Origin: Hyphomicrobiales bacterium
GTDB lineage: Bacteria; Pseudomonadota; Alphaproteobacteria; Rhizobiales; Kaistiaceae
Length of the DNA stretch: 64,000 nt
Assembly (NCBI GenBank): GCA_017305635.1
Contig: JAFKKF010000007.1
Location: forward strand, 1 to 64,000
Direction: 5' to 3'
Positions 7,507-15,669 of this stretch are shown here, piece after piece. Within the stretch, counting starts at the first letter, position 1, and each line of letters starts with the position of its first letter. The position numbers were made by a program, and so were the translations under genes. The notes below the pieces were generated by a model. The model saw only the letters and a program-made list of their open reading frames with translations. It ran no database searches and was not told where the DNA came from.

Positions 7507-9647
7507 TGCCCACCTTCGAGATCACCACCCCGGACGGCAAGGTGTTCCACGTCGAGGGACCGAACGCCGAAGGTGCGCTCGACGCGGTAAAGAAGATGCA
7601 GGCAGCGCAGCCGTCGCAACCTGCCGCATCCGACCCGCCGTCGTCGGAGCCTGCCAACCCCATGGAGGGTCAGGGCTCGATGTTCGACACCGCCATGAAC
7701 GGTGCCACCTTCGGCCTCGGTGATGAAGCGGCGGGCGTCATCGGCGGCCTCATGGGCCTCATCGACGGCAAGGGCTTCGACTACGGGTACAACAAGGTCA
7801 CGGGCAATATCCGCGACAGCATCAAGGACTACCGGACCCGCGAGCCGACCAAGGCGGCGCTGTCGGAGATCGGCGGGGCGCTCGCCACCGTGCCGGTCAC
7901 CGGCGCCATCAACCTGTTCCGCGCGCCGGCCCTTGCCGCGAAGACGGCGCCGCTCCTTACGCGCGCGGCGGCGTCGGTTGGTCGGGGCGCAGCGACGCTC
8001 GGCAATGCCGCGGCGACCGGCGCGACCTATGGCGCCATCTACGGCGCTGGCGATGCCGAGGGAGGTATTCCGGAGCGTTTCAAGGGGGCTGTCAGCGGGG
8101 GCCTGATGGGCGGGGCGCTCGGCGCGGCCGCACCTGTCGTTGGCGCCGGCATTCGGGGCGCCTCGTGGTTGCTCGGCGACACGCTCGGCCACCCTATCCA
8201 GGTCGCGCGGCGGTTCATGATGCCCGATAAGGCCGCGGCAAATGCCGTCGTGAAAGCGGTGAGCCGTGACGTTGGCGGCGCTGCTCCAGTCAAGACGGCG
8301 ACCGACATCCTCGACAATGCCCGCGCCGCAGGAACGCCGATGACGGCGCTCGATCTCGGTGAGACGACTCGCGCGCTCGGCCGCGCCGCCTCCAATGGTT
8401 CGCCGGAGGGTCGCGCGACGCTCAACCAGATGCTCGACGATCGCTTCGAGGGGCAGGCCGGCCGGGTCATTGACGGCATTACCTCGATGGTGCCGGGCGT
8501 CAATGCGCCTGCCACCCGTGAGGCACTTCAACAGGCGGCACAGCGGGCAAACGATCCGGCCTATCGTCTGGCCTATCGTCAGGGCGAGGGCGGCGTATGG
8601 CATGAAGGACTGCAGCAGCTCACCTATGCGCCTGCGGTGCAGCGCGCCATCCAGAAGGCCGAGGCAACGGGCGCCAATCGAGCCGCCGTGCAAGGCGTCC
8701 GCCCGCCGCGCAATCCATTCGTGCGCCAGTCGGATGGCACTCTTGGTCTGAAGCCCGGCGTCCGGCCGACCCTGCAGTTCTGGGACCACGTCCAGCGCAA
8801 CCTCGGCGATGAGATAGACGCCCTGAAGCGGGCCGGCAGGAAGAGCGCGGCCGGCGATGCGACGGCGCTGAAGCAGCAGTTGAACGGCTACCTCGACCAG
8901 GCCGTGCCGTCGTTCCGACAGGCTCGGGCTGGTGCCGCCTCGTTCTTCGGCGCCGAGAATGCGCTCGATGCGGGCGCCGCCTTCGTCCGTCGAGCCGGTG
9001 ACAATGCCGGTGCGCGTCGGGCCATCGCCTCCATGTCGAAGCCGGAGCGCCAGCTTTTCGCCGAGGGCTTCGCCACGCAGCTGGTCGACGACCTGCGCAA
9101 TATCCCGGATCGCCGGTCGGTTGTCGGGAAGATCTTCGAGAGCCCGGCGGCCCGCCAGCGGTTTGAACTCGCGCTTGGTCCGCAGGCCGCCAAGGAGATG
9201 GAAGTGCTGCTTCGCTCCGAGGTCGTCATGGACATGGGCCGGAAGGCGCTGCAGGGCAATTCCAGCACCGTTCGCCAGTTGATCGAGACGGGCCTGGTCT
9301 CGGGGGCGGCAGGCATGACGGCCGGCGGCGGCGACCTGAGTAACCCGACCACCTGGATCACCGCGGCGCTGACAGGCTTTGCGCTACGAAAAGGTCGCGG
9401 GCTCGTGTCGCATGTCGACGCGAACATCGCGCGTCGCGTTGCGGAGATGCTGGCGTCGCAGGATCCGCAGGTCGTCAAGAAGGCGCTGCGCGTGATCGGA
9501 AACAATCCGCGGCTCTTCAACGGTCTCCGCCGCGGCTACGACGTCATGTCCCGCGCCCTCGTACCAGTAGCGCCGCGCCCGCAGGTATCCCCGGTCATGG
9601 TTGGCGCGACGCCAGGCGGCACAGAGCCAGCACAAGCCCAACAGTAG
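7506..9647 (+). CDS. Large phage DNA-ejection protein
   Basis: I place the start at the GTG at 7506, which overlaps the TAG of the broken upstream gene (TAGTG) and has AGGTGAAG just before it. This gives 713 residues beginning MPTFEITTPDGKVFHVEGPNAEGALDAVKKMQ, a head domain I know from phage internal proteins. A long Ala/Gly-rich segment follows (about residues 60-230: GATFGLGDEAAGVIGGLMGL, then ATGATYGAIYGAG) that could insert in membranes. Next comes a charged helical half (LDDRFEGQAGRVIDGI, ASMSKPERQLFAEGFATQLV). This architecture fits proteins stored in the capsid and injected with the genome. Translation may now depend on read-through from the frameshifted upstream frame. Confidence 0.65.
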   Translation: MPTFEITTPDGKVFHVEGPNAEGALDAVKKMQAAQPSQPAASDPPSSEPANPMEGQGSMFDTAMNGATFGLGDEAAGVIGGLMGLIDGKGFDYGYNKVTGNIRDSIKDYRTREPTKAALSEIGGALATVPVTGAINLFRAPALAAKTAPLLTRAAASVGRGAATLGNAAATGATYGAIYGAGDAEGGIPERFKGAVSGGLMGGALGAAAPVVGAGIRGASWLLGDTLGHPIQVARRFMMPDKAAANAVVKAVSRDVGGAAPVKTATDILDNARAAGTPMTALDLGETTRALGRAASNGSPEGRATLNQMLDDRFEGQAGRVIDGITSMVPGVNAPATREALQQAAQRANDPAYRLAYRQGEGGVWHEGLQQLTYAPAVQRAIQKAEATGANRAAVQGVRPPRNPFVRQSDGTLGLKPGVRPTLQFWDHVQRNLGDEIDALKRAGRKSAAGDATALKQQLNGYLDQAVPSFRQARAGAASFFGAENALDAGAAFVRRAGDNAGARRAIASMSKPERQLFAEGFATQLVDDLRNIPDRRSVVGKIFESPAARQRFELALGPQAAKEMEVLLRSEVVMDMGRKALQGNSSTVRQLIETGLVSGAAGMTAGGGDLSNPTTWITAALTGFALRKGRGLVSHVDANIARRVAEMLASQDPQVVKKALRVIGNNPRLFNGLRRGYDVMSRALVPVAPRPQVSPVMVGATPGGTEPAQAQQ

Positions 9648-9712
9648 GGCGAGCATGTAGCCGGGGCCGGCGACGAGAGAGAGAGACGCGAGGGCAGGAG
9701 GCAAGAGGCGTC

Positions 9713-9970
9713 TCACTGACGGAAACGTCCCTTTTCGCACCAGTATTCCGAAAGGACCCCGGGTTGTGAGCGGAAGAGGGACGCCGCAATCTTGCAGTTG
9801 GCGGCGTTGTAGTCCGCCCCTTCGCCGGTATCGAACGTCGCAACGTGGATTCTTGTCGCCTCGTTGCCAACGCCCGGCGTGGTTCGATACAGCGTGAAAG
9901 CGGAAGAGTCGTCGCTATTGCTACTGCACGAGGCGGCGAAGAGAGCGATGAGCAGAGCAAGCCAACGCAT
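9713..9970 (-). CDS. Small lipoprotein, possible phage moron
   Basis: The 85-residue product starts MRWLALLIALFAASCSS, a signal peptide with a lipobox-like LFAASC ending in the lipidated Cys. The mature part (DSSAFTLYRTTPGVGNEATRIHVATFDTGEGADYNAANC...) contains two more Cys and no family I recognise. It is transcribed against the virion genes and lies 21 bases downstream of the DUF4431-like gene, so the two probably form a small operon. Genes inverted within a late operon are typical of morons, which are expressed from the prophage and change the host surface. Confidence 0.6.
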   Translation of the reverse strand: MRWLALLIALFAASCSSNSDDSSAFTLYRTTPGVGNEATRIHVATFDTGEGADYNAANCKIAASLFRSQPGVLSEYWCEKGRFRQ

Positions 9971-9991
9971 GCCCGCTATGGTAGCAGGCGT

Positions 9992-10357
9992 CTACTGGCA
10001 ATCAAGAAGGACTGCCGCGTGGTGGTGGGCAGTTTGTGCCGGAATAACCGTCCCCTTCACGGTCACTGGGCTGCCGGCCGACGATTTGAGGCCGGGGCAA
10101 ATCAATTGGACGACCGGGACCACGGCCACGCCGTCATAGTCGCCATCGCCATCAGTGCAGATCGGCGAGGCAAGAAATAGCAGCGAGGCGGTTTCCTTCG
10201 CGTCGCCCTTCTTCACATCAGCGTAGTTCGGTTGTCCCGGGAACACGGCGTCCCCGACATAGCCCGTGAGCGTCGCCGGCTGATCATACTTCAGGCACTC
10301 GTCTGCAAATGCGGGCGTCGCGAGCACGAAGATGCTGGCGGCGATTGCGGCTCGCAT
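9992..10357 (-). CDS. Secreted DUF4431-like protein, possible phage moron
   Basis: The start ATG at 10357 is chosen because GAGAGGTC lies just before it and a signal peptide follows directly (MRAAIAASIFVLATPAFA). The mature part of about 100 residues shows DUF4431 features: CLKYDQPATLTGYV, FPGQPNYADVKKGD, ETASLLFLASPICTD and the C-terminal VKGTVIPAQTAHHHAAVLLDC with its His-rich end. The family is periplasmic and of unknown function. The gene runs opposite to the surrounding phage genes and starts 31 bases from the start of the divergent virion gene. Confidence 0.7.
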   Translation of the reverse strand: MRAAIAASIFVLATPAFADECLKYDQPATLTGYVGDAVFPGQPNYADVKKGDAKETASLLFLASPICTDGDGDYDGVAVVPVVQLICPGLKSSAGSPVTVKGTVIPAQTAHHHAAVLLDCQ

Positions 10358-10388
10358 GGTCTGACCTCTCAAGCTCGGTAGGCAGAAT

Positions 10389-12414
10389 ATGGCCATATCA
10401 GTCCGGAACAACAATCCCGGTGCGCTCATGTACGCGCCATGGGAGAAGGCATATGGCGCTGTTCCCGGCGGCAAAAATGTGGCCGGAACACTCGCGCGGT
10501 TCCCGACGCCGGCTCAGGGGTATGCCGCTGCAGCGCAATGGCATCGGCGCGCTGAAGCCAAGGGCATGGTCACCCTGCGGCAGCGGATGCGCGTGTACGC
10601 CCCTCCGGACGGGGCTGGCAATTCGCAAGCGTCCTTCAACGCCTATGTGAAGCGGCTTGCCGATGCCATGGGCATCACGCCCGACACGCCGTTCAGCATT
10701 GACGATCCAAACCTCGGGCCAAAGCTTCTTCTCGCGCATGCTCAATTCGAGTCGGGGTTGCAAGACCCGTTCCCGGCGGGCGCGCTGGAAGCGGGCTACA
10801 AGATGGGTCCAAGCGCGGCGCCCGCTGGCGCTCCCGTAGCTGACGCTGGCCGTCAACCCACGCTCCGCCGGGGAGACTACAGCAACGACGTGCGGGACTG
10901 GCAGGGCACACTAGCCGCCAACGACTTCAGCCCCGGCATCGGGGACGGCAAGTTCGGCCGGATGACGGCGGCGCAGACGAAGGCTTTCCAGAAGCAGAAC
11001 TGGTTGACCCCGGATAGTGTCGTTGGCCCGCAGACGCGCTTTGCCGGCAATCTCGGCCGCGATATCCGCCAAGGCGCGATCGCGCAACCCGCCGGCGGCA
11101 CGCAGACTGTCGAGGTATCGCCCGAGGCATTCGGCTTCGGTCCTCGCCTGCTATGTCTCGGATGCCGGTGGTGAGCCGGCGCCGGTCGGGCCGGTAGAGA
11201 GCAGTGCGCTCCCGGCGCTGGCCTCGCTCTTCGCCGGCACCGGTGGTGCTGCGTCGGCGCAAGCGCCCGCCAACCCCTTCAGCCAGCCGCAGCCGTGGGG
11301 CGCGCCAGCTGACCAGTCCCCTGCCACGCTGGCCGCCCGCTTGCCTGCCAACTCTCCGGGCTTCGGCATTGCGAGCAGCCAGGGCAACTATCTCAACATC
11401 CCCAAATCGGCCTGGAGCGGCGACACCGGCACGATCAGCAACGTCTTCCGCACCCCGCAGGGCATGCCGACCCTACCGGGTGTGACGGGCGTCCCCTCGG
11501 CTTTCCTCTCCCAAGCTGCCGGTGCCGCGTCCGCGCTGAACGGCCCTGACGTGACCGGGGGCCGCAACATCGCCCTGATGGGCCGCGCGCCGGTCAACAT
11601 GGCCAATGCCAACCCGGCCGCGACCACGACGCCGGAGCAGATGCGCGACCAGAAGACGGCGCAGGGCTTCGGCAACTTCCTCCGCAGCATCGGCGAGGCT
11701 TTCGGCGGGGCATCGCCCTCCGCCGCCTCGGTGCCGCAGCAATTCCGCTACGACCCGCTGTCGAGCGCCCGGATGCCGATGGCGCCGGCAGCAAGCCAGC
11801 CGCCTCCCGCGACGATCTCGCCGCAGGACTTCCAGCGCCGGTTTGCCCCGATGGGCATGTCCTCGATCCCGCAGGACGTGACCTATCGCGTCGCGTCCAT
11901 GGCGCCGGTGGCCGCGCCTTCGTCAGCGCCGGTGGCGGGCGTTTCCTTCGTCAAAGGACCGGTCGCTCAGGCGCCCGATCTTCTCGGTGCCGGGGGAGCC
12001 GCGGGCGTCATGGGCGGCCCACCGCCGGTGCCGTCGAAGTTCGTTGCCCGTACGCCCGCTCCCATGACCGCGATCCGGGCGCTCAACCCACCGAAGCAGG
12101 TCAACGTCGGCAAGATCGGCGGCGGGCTGCTCGGCAATATTCTGGCCGGCCCGCTCGGCGGTCTGATCGGTGGCTTCATCGGCAACAAGCTGATCGGCAC
12201 GCGCCCGATCCAGTTCGGGACGAACTACGGCACCAACCAGAGCGGCCTTGCCCCGACCGGGCCGGGCTGGACGCAGCCGAACTTCAACGCGCTCTCGGGC
12301 GGCTCCATCACGCCGTACATCTCCAACGGCAACGGCTCGGGCGTCTTCATGTCCTCCACTGGCCGGCCGATCTCCTACAACGTCAACGCCGACCAGGCCG
12401 TTTACGGCCGCTGA
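10389..12414 (+). pseudogene. Virion muralytic/ejection protein gene with a frameshift
   Basis: The first frame (10389-11174) opens with MAISVRNNNPGALMY and a transglycosylase-like domain of the kind carried by virions (residues 1-115, NNNPGA, GYAAAAQWH, MRVYAPP). A peptidoglycan-binding domain follows at about residues 155-215 (GDYSNDVRDWQGTLAANDF, TKAFQKQNWLTPDSVVGPQTR). The frame then degenerates after PEAFGFG near 11140. A second frame takes over by about 11165 (DAGGEPAPVGPVESSALPAL) and runs to 12414 through Pro/Ala-rich sequence and a glycine-zipper hydrophobic block (GGGLLGNILAGPLGGLIGGF). Together they form one protein of about 670 residues that would open the cell wall during DNA entry. 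Whether the lesion is a single indel or a larger deletion cannot be seen. Confidence 0.65.
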
Positions 12415-12453
12415 CCCTTCTCCACTTCCATCCCCTGATCGAAAGGAACGACG

Positions 12454-13617
12454 ATGGCAGGTCCGTCGCCGCAATACTGGTCGATGCTTACCGGCCTCGC
12501 GAACGGGGATGCGGACCCGGCGATCAACTTCGCCGAGCTGCAGTCCCCGGACTCGTACAATGACAGCTCCCGGGCCCTGATGGCGGGACTTGCCCGTTTC
12601 CTGAAGGATATCGGCGGCAAGATCGTCGCGGCCGGAACCGCCAATGCCATCGTGCTCACGACGAACGAGGTGCTGACCGACGCGCATATCGCCGATGGCC
12701 TGCGACTGGCGTTCCGGGCGGCAACCACGAACACGAATGCGACGGTCACCGCCGCCATCGACGGGCTGGCCGCGAGGAACATCTATCGGGGCGACGTCTC
12801 GGCGCTGCAGGTCGGGGACATTGTCGCGGGCGGCGTCTACGACCTCGTCTATTCCTCGGCGGCCAATGGGGGGAGCGGCGGCTTCCTGCTTCTCAATGCC
12901 TCGCTGCCGGTGCCACTCGCGACGCCATGGTCGAAGCTCGCCACGGGAGGCGTTTACAGCACCACCTACACCCTGGTCGCGGCCGACGCCGGGAAGATGA
13001 TCCACAACACGGCGACGGGGGCGAATACCTTCACCCTTCCGGCCTCGTCGGCGGTCGGCGGCAAGATGTTCTTCATCAACAATGTCTCGGCCGCCGGCAC
13101 CCTTACCGTCAATTGCGACGGGTCCGACACCTTCTACAACGGGCCGTTCGCGACCTCCTTCGCCATCCCGCCGCTTCACCAGGTGGCAATTTATGCCGAC
13201 GGCTCGGCTGGCTGGCGGGCCTTCCTCTACCACGCCACCGCTGCGAACTTTCGCGCCAAGTCGGGCGTCGACGGGCTGCTCACACCCGGCGCGGTTTGGG
13301 ACGCGGCCGCCGCTGTAACGCTTACCGACGCTGCGACCATCGCCACGGACATGAGCACGTTCATCCACGCGCTGGTGACGATCGGCGGCAACCGGACGCT
13401 CGGAAACCCGAGCAACGCCAAGCCCGGCCAAGGCGGAACGATTGGCGTCATAGAGGACGGCACTGGAGGCCGGACCCTCGCGTTCGCCAGCAATTACAAA
13501 CATGTCGGCGGCGTGACTCCGTCCATCGTGACGACGGCAGGAACTATCAACCTGTTCGATTATTGGGTCCGAACCTCCAGCGAGATTTGGCTGAACTACC
13601 TCGGGGTGGTGGCGTGA
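12454..13617 (+). CDS. Phage tail fibre/receptor-binding protein
   Basis: The 387-residue product begins with a short helical head (MAGPSPQYWSMLTGLANGD) likely to attach to the tail. The rest consists of repeating beta-rich, Thr/Ala-rich segments (TTNTNATVTAAIDGLAARNI, TATGANTFTLPASSAVGGK, GTLTVNCDGSDTF) and a C-terminal part (TLTDAATIATDMSTFIHAL) with the look of trimeric tail spikes. GAAAGGAACG before the ATG is a good ribosome-binding site. It shares a 4-base GTGA overlap with the next gene, so both are probably components of one host-recognition module. Confidence 0.65.
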   Translation: MAGPSPQYWSMLTGLANGDADPAINFAELQSPDSYNDSSRALMAGLARFLKDIGGKIVAAGTANAIVLTTNEVLTDAHIADGLRLAFRAATTNTNATVTAAIDGLAARNIYRGDVSALQVGDIVAGGVYDLVYSSAANGGSGGFLLLNASLPVPLATPWSKLATGGVYSTTYTLVAADAGKMIHNTATGANTFTLPASSAVGGKMFFINNVSAAGTLTVNCDGSDTFYNGPFATSFAIPPLHQVAIYADGSAGWRAFLYHATAANFRAKSGVDGLLTPGAVWDAAAAVTLTDAATIATDMSTFIHALVTIGGNRTLGNPSNAKPGQGGTIGVIEDGTGGRTLAFASNYKHVGGVTPSIVTTAGTINLFDYWVRTSSEIWLNYLGVVA

Positions 13618-14267
13618 TCCCCGGCCTCATGCCGATGCGCGGCCGGTTGAAGATGCCGCGCGTGATCAATCGATCCGCCTATACCCCCGCGTCCAATGCG
13701 ACCAGCCACGTCATGACGCTGCCGTCGCCACGAGTAGCGGGGAACACCGGCATCCTACTCGTGGTCGGCTCGAAATCCACCACCCCAACCGGACCTGTCG
13801 CGACCGGGTGGACGCTCTTCAGCGCGGAGGCGGTCGGCACCGATTTTGAAGGCATGTACGGCTGGTACAAGGTGTTCGACGGCAGCGAGAGCAACACACT
13901 CACCGTCACCGCAAACAATGCCGTCGCTCTGATGGGGTTCTTCTGGCAGATAGGCGGGGCGCGCGGGGCGCCGACTGCAGCTTCTTCGCTTGTGGAGCAG
14001 AATACGGGGACGACGCCCAACCCGCCCAATCTCGCGTTCGCGGGCACGGCGCAGACGCTCGTCCTCGCCGCGGCTTTCATGCGTGCCGAGTGCACCGTCT
14101 CCGCCTATCCGGCGAGCTATGCCAACGGTCAATCGAACATAGCAACCGGTCTCGGGCGCTCTGCCGCGGTGGCGGAGCGGACCGTGCTCGCGGCGTCTGA
14201 GGACCCCGGCGCGTTCACGACGTCCCCGTCGTCACGCAACTCCGCCATGACCTACGCGATCCAATGA
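13614..14267 (+). CDS. Phage tail-associated beta-rich protein
   Basis: The start is the GTG at 13614, which overlaps the previous stop (GTGA), giving 217 residues. The sequence from INRSAYTPASNATSHVMTLP through GWTLFSAEAVGTDFEGMYGWYKVFDGSESNTLTVT to a C-terminal TSPSSRNSAMTYAIQ reads as a jelly-roll-like beta domain. Similar proteins in environmental phages accompany tail fibres. I do not recognise a specific family; the placement between fibre and DUF4376 protein supports a tail-tip role. Confidence 0.6.
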   Translation: MIPGLMPMRGRLKMPRVINRSAYTPASNATSHVMTLPSPRVAGNTGILLVVGSKSTTPTGPVATGWTLFSAEAVGTDFEGMYGWYKVFDGSESNTLTVTANNAVALMGFFWQIGGARGAPTAASSLVEQNTGTTPNPPNLAFAGTAQTLVLAAAFMRAECTVSAYPASYANGQSNIATGLGRSAAVAERTVLAASEDPGAFTTSPSSRNSAMTYAIQ

Positions 14268-14274
14268 GGGCGCC

Positions 14275-14886
14275 ATGAAAGAGCTTTGGCTTGAAACAGA
14301 CCCCGACACCTTCGAGCTATGGCGGGGAGAGCCGATCGAGAGCGGTGATCCCGATCTCGGCGCGGTGACTTACCCGGCACAGATTGCGGACCTCTGGTCG
14401 CCCGAGGAGCTTACGGCGGTCGGCCTCTACGCTCCCGCCCATGACGCGGTGCCTGCCGGCAAGGTGATTGCCAGCTCGACGGTGGCGCGAGTGGGTGGCG
14501 TCGTGAAGTTCGTAGACAGCTACGAGGATATCGTCATCACCGCCGACGAGGTCAACGCGGAGCGCGACCGGCGCATCGGCCTCGGCATGCCGGTGCAGCC
14601 CACTGGCATTGCCGAGCCCTTCGTCATGCAGACGCGCGACCCTGACGACTTCCGCAACATCAACGGGCTCTCCACCGCCGCGCTCGCGCTTGCAAACATG
14701 GGCTCCACGCAGACGATATCCGTCCGCGATGCAGCCGACGTCCAGCACGATCTTTCCCTCGGCCAGGTGATCGAGCTCGGGCTTCAGGTGCAGGGCGGCG
14801 TCAGCGCCATCTACGAAAAGTCATGGGCGCTGAAAGCCATGTCGCCGATCCCGCTCGACTTCGCCGCGGATGGCTACTGGACGTGA
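14275..14886 (+). CDS. DUF4376-like phage tail protein
   Basis: The 203-residue product has a variable N-terminus (MKELWLETDPDTFELW). Its C-terminal domain contains DEVNAERDRRIGLGMPV, NINGLSTAALAL, ISVRDAADVQHDLSLGQVIELG and a final helix with a conserved W. This order is that of DUF4376 proteins, which are tail-fibre-associated or chaperone-like proteins of many phages. It starts 7 bases after the preceding stop and ends in a GTGA overlap with the following gene. Confidence 0.7.
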   Translation: MKELWLETDPDTFELWRGEPIESGDPDLGAVTYPAQIADLWSPEELTAVGLYAPAHDAVPAGKVIASSTVARVGGVVKFVDSYEDIVITADEVNAERDRRIGLGMPVQPTGIAEPFVMQTRDPDDFRNINGLSTAALALANMGSTQTISVRDAADVQHDLSLGQVIELGLQVQGGVSAIYEKSWALKAMSPIPLDFAADGYWT

Positions 14887-15266
14887 GCGCATTCACCGGG
14901 CCGCTCTCGATCCGCGAGGACCGGGTCGACAGTGAGCTATGGGCGCTGCTCGAACCGTTGTCCTTCGTCACGGACGGCGGCGTCCTGACGGTTCCAGTCC
15001 CGTTCGTGAGCGACGGCGCGAGCATTCCTTGGCCCGCCAGCATCGTGTTCCCGCATTGGGCGCCGCGCTACCGGCGCCCGTCCGTGCTGCATGACTATCT
15101 CCGCCGGCTGATCGATGACGATGTCCCGCATCCACTGGTGCAGACCCGGCGCCGGGCCGACGCGATCTTCCTCGAGGCCATGACCGTCTGCGGCGTGTCG
15201 TGGCCGGTACGAACCGCCTTCTGGCTGGCGGTGCGCGTCTACACCCTCATCGTTTATCGCGACTGA
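14883..15266 (+). CDS. DUF1353-like phage protein
   Basis: I choose the GTG at 14883 because it overlaps the upstream TGA, giving 127 residues. The sequence shows DUF1353 features: the beta-rich start, VPFVSDGASIPWPASIVFPHW, and the RRPSVLHDYLRRL helix with a conserved HD pair. A C-terminal hydrophobic stretch (AFWLAVRVYTLIVY) could touch the membrane. The family is widespread in phages near lysis and tail genes and has no assigned function. A hairpin with a T-run lies 26 bases downstream. Confidence 0.75.
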   Translation: MSAFTGPLSIREDRVDSELWALLEPLSFVTDGGVLTVPVPFVSDGASIPWPASIVFPHWAPRYRRPSVLHDYLRRLIDDDVPHPLVQTRRRADAIFLEAMTVCGVSWPVRTAFWLAVRVYTLIVYRD

Positions 15267-15291
15267 CCGCCGATCCACTGATCCTACCACG

Positions 15292-15311
15292 GCCGCCTCC
15301 GGGCGGCTTTT
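15292..15311 (+). terminator. Rho-independent terminator after the tail-protein genes
   Basis: A GCCGCC/GGCGGC stem with a 4-nt loop is followed directly by TTTT. It separates the tail operon from the Acb2-like gene, which may therefore have its own promoter. Confidence 0.6.
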
Positions 15312-15377
15312 CCATTTCCGGGAGACCGGAAAGCGCCTCGGCAATGGTGTTGGGGCAAATCGAAAGGTGAACCAAGA

Positions 15378-15605
15378 ATGGCATCCGTAGACAGCACGTC
15401 CGACGCGCGCACGGTGAACAACACGATGCGCCACGCCTATCGCGTCCTGAGCGACGCCGAGAAGGCCAACATACAGGCGATCAAGGATCAGGGCCTCGCC
15501 TTCCATGACTTCGTTACTGGCCTCGGCAACAGCCGCGAGCTGTCGCTCGCCAAGACGAAGATCGAAGAAGCGGTCATGTGGGCCGTGAAACACATCACCG
15601 CCTGA
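15378..15605 (+). CDS. Acb2/Tad1-type cyclic-nucleotide sponge (anti-CBASS/anti-Thoeris candidate)
   Basis: The 75-residue product is almost all helical. An N-terminal NNTMRHAYRVLSDAEKANIQAIKDQG segment is followed by a short turn and a second helix RELSLAKTKIEEAVMWAVKH. This helical-hairpin pattern, with the RELSLA..K.EEA.MWAVKHI signature, matches small phage proteins grouped in the Acb2/Tad1 hairpin family. Characterised Acb2 proteins form hexamers that sequester cyclic di- and trinucleotides and related signals, blocking CBASS and in some cases Thoeris signalling. It lies alone between two hairpins (15292-15311 and 15627-15652), upstream of the endolysin. The family call rests on remembered motifs; binding activity is not shown by the sequence. 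The fallback name is a small conserved phage protein. Confidence 0.7.
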   Translation: MASVDSTSDARTVNNTMRHAYRVLSDAEKANIQAIKDQGLAFHDFVTGLGNSRELSLAKTKIEEAVMWAVKHITA

Positions 15606-15626
15606 TCCTCATCACCACTCATCTCG

Positions 15627-15652
15627 GAAGGGGCGCCACAGGGCGCCCTTTC
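15627..15652 (+). terminator. Hairpin between the Acb2-like gene and the endolysin
   Basis: An 11-bp stem (GAAGGGGCGCC pairing with GGCGCCCTTTC, one G-T pair) with an ACAG loop begins about 20 bases after the stop codon. The T residues fall within the 3' arm, so termination is probably partial. Confidence 0.5.
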
Positions 15653-15669
15653 CGCTTTCAGGAGCCACC

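Noticed and set aside
6342-9647. A single 1101-residue phage protein
   Set aside because: The stretch between about 7318 and 7506 is a frame-shifted reading of the true C-terminus of the first gene, and a separate gene starts with GTG at 7506.
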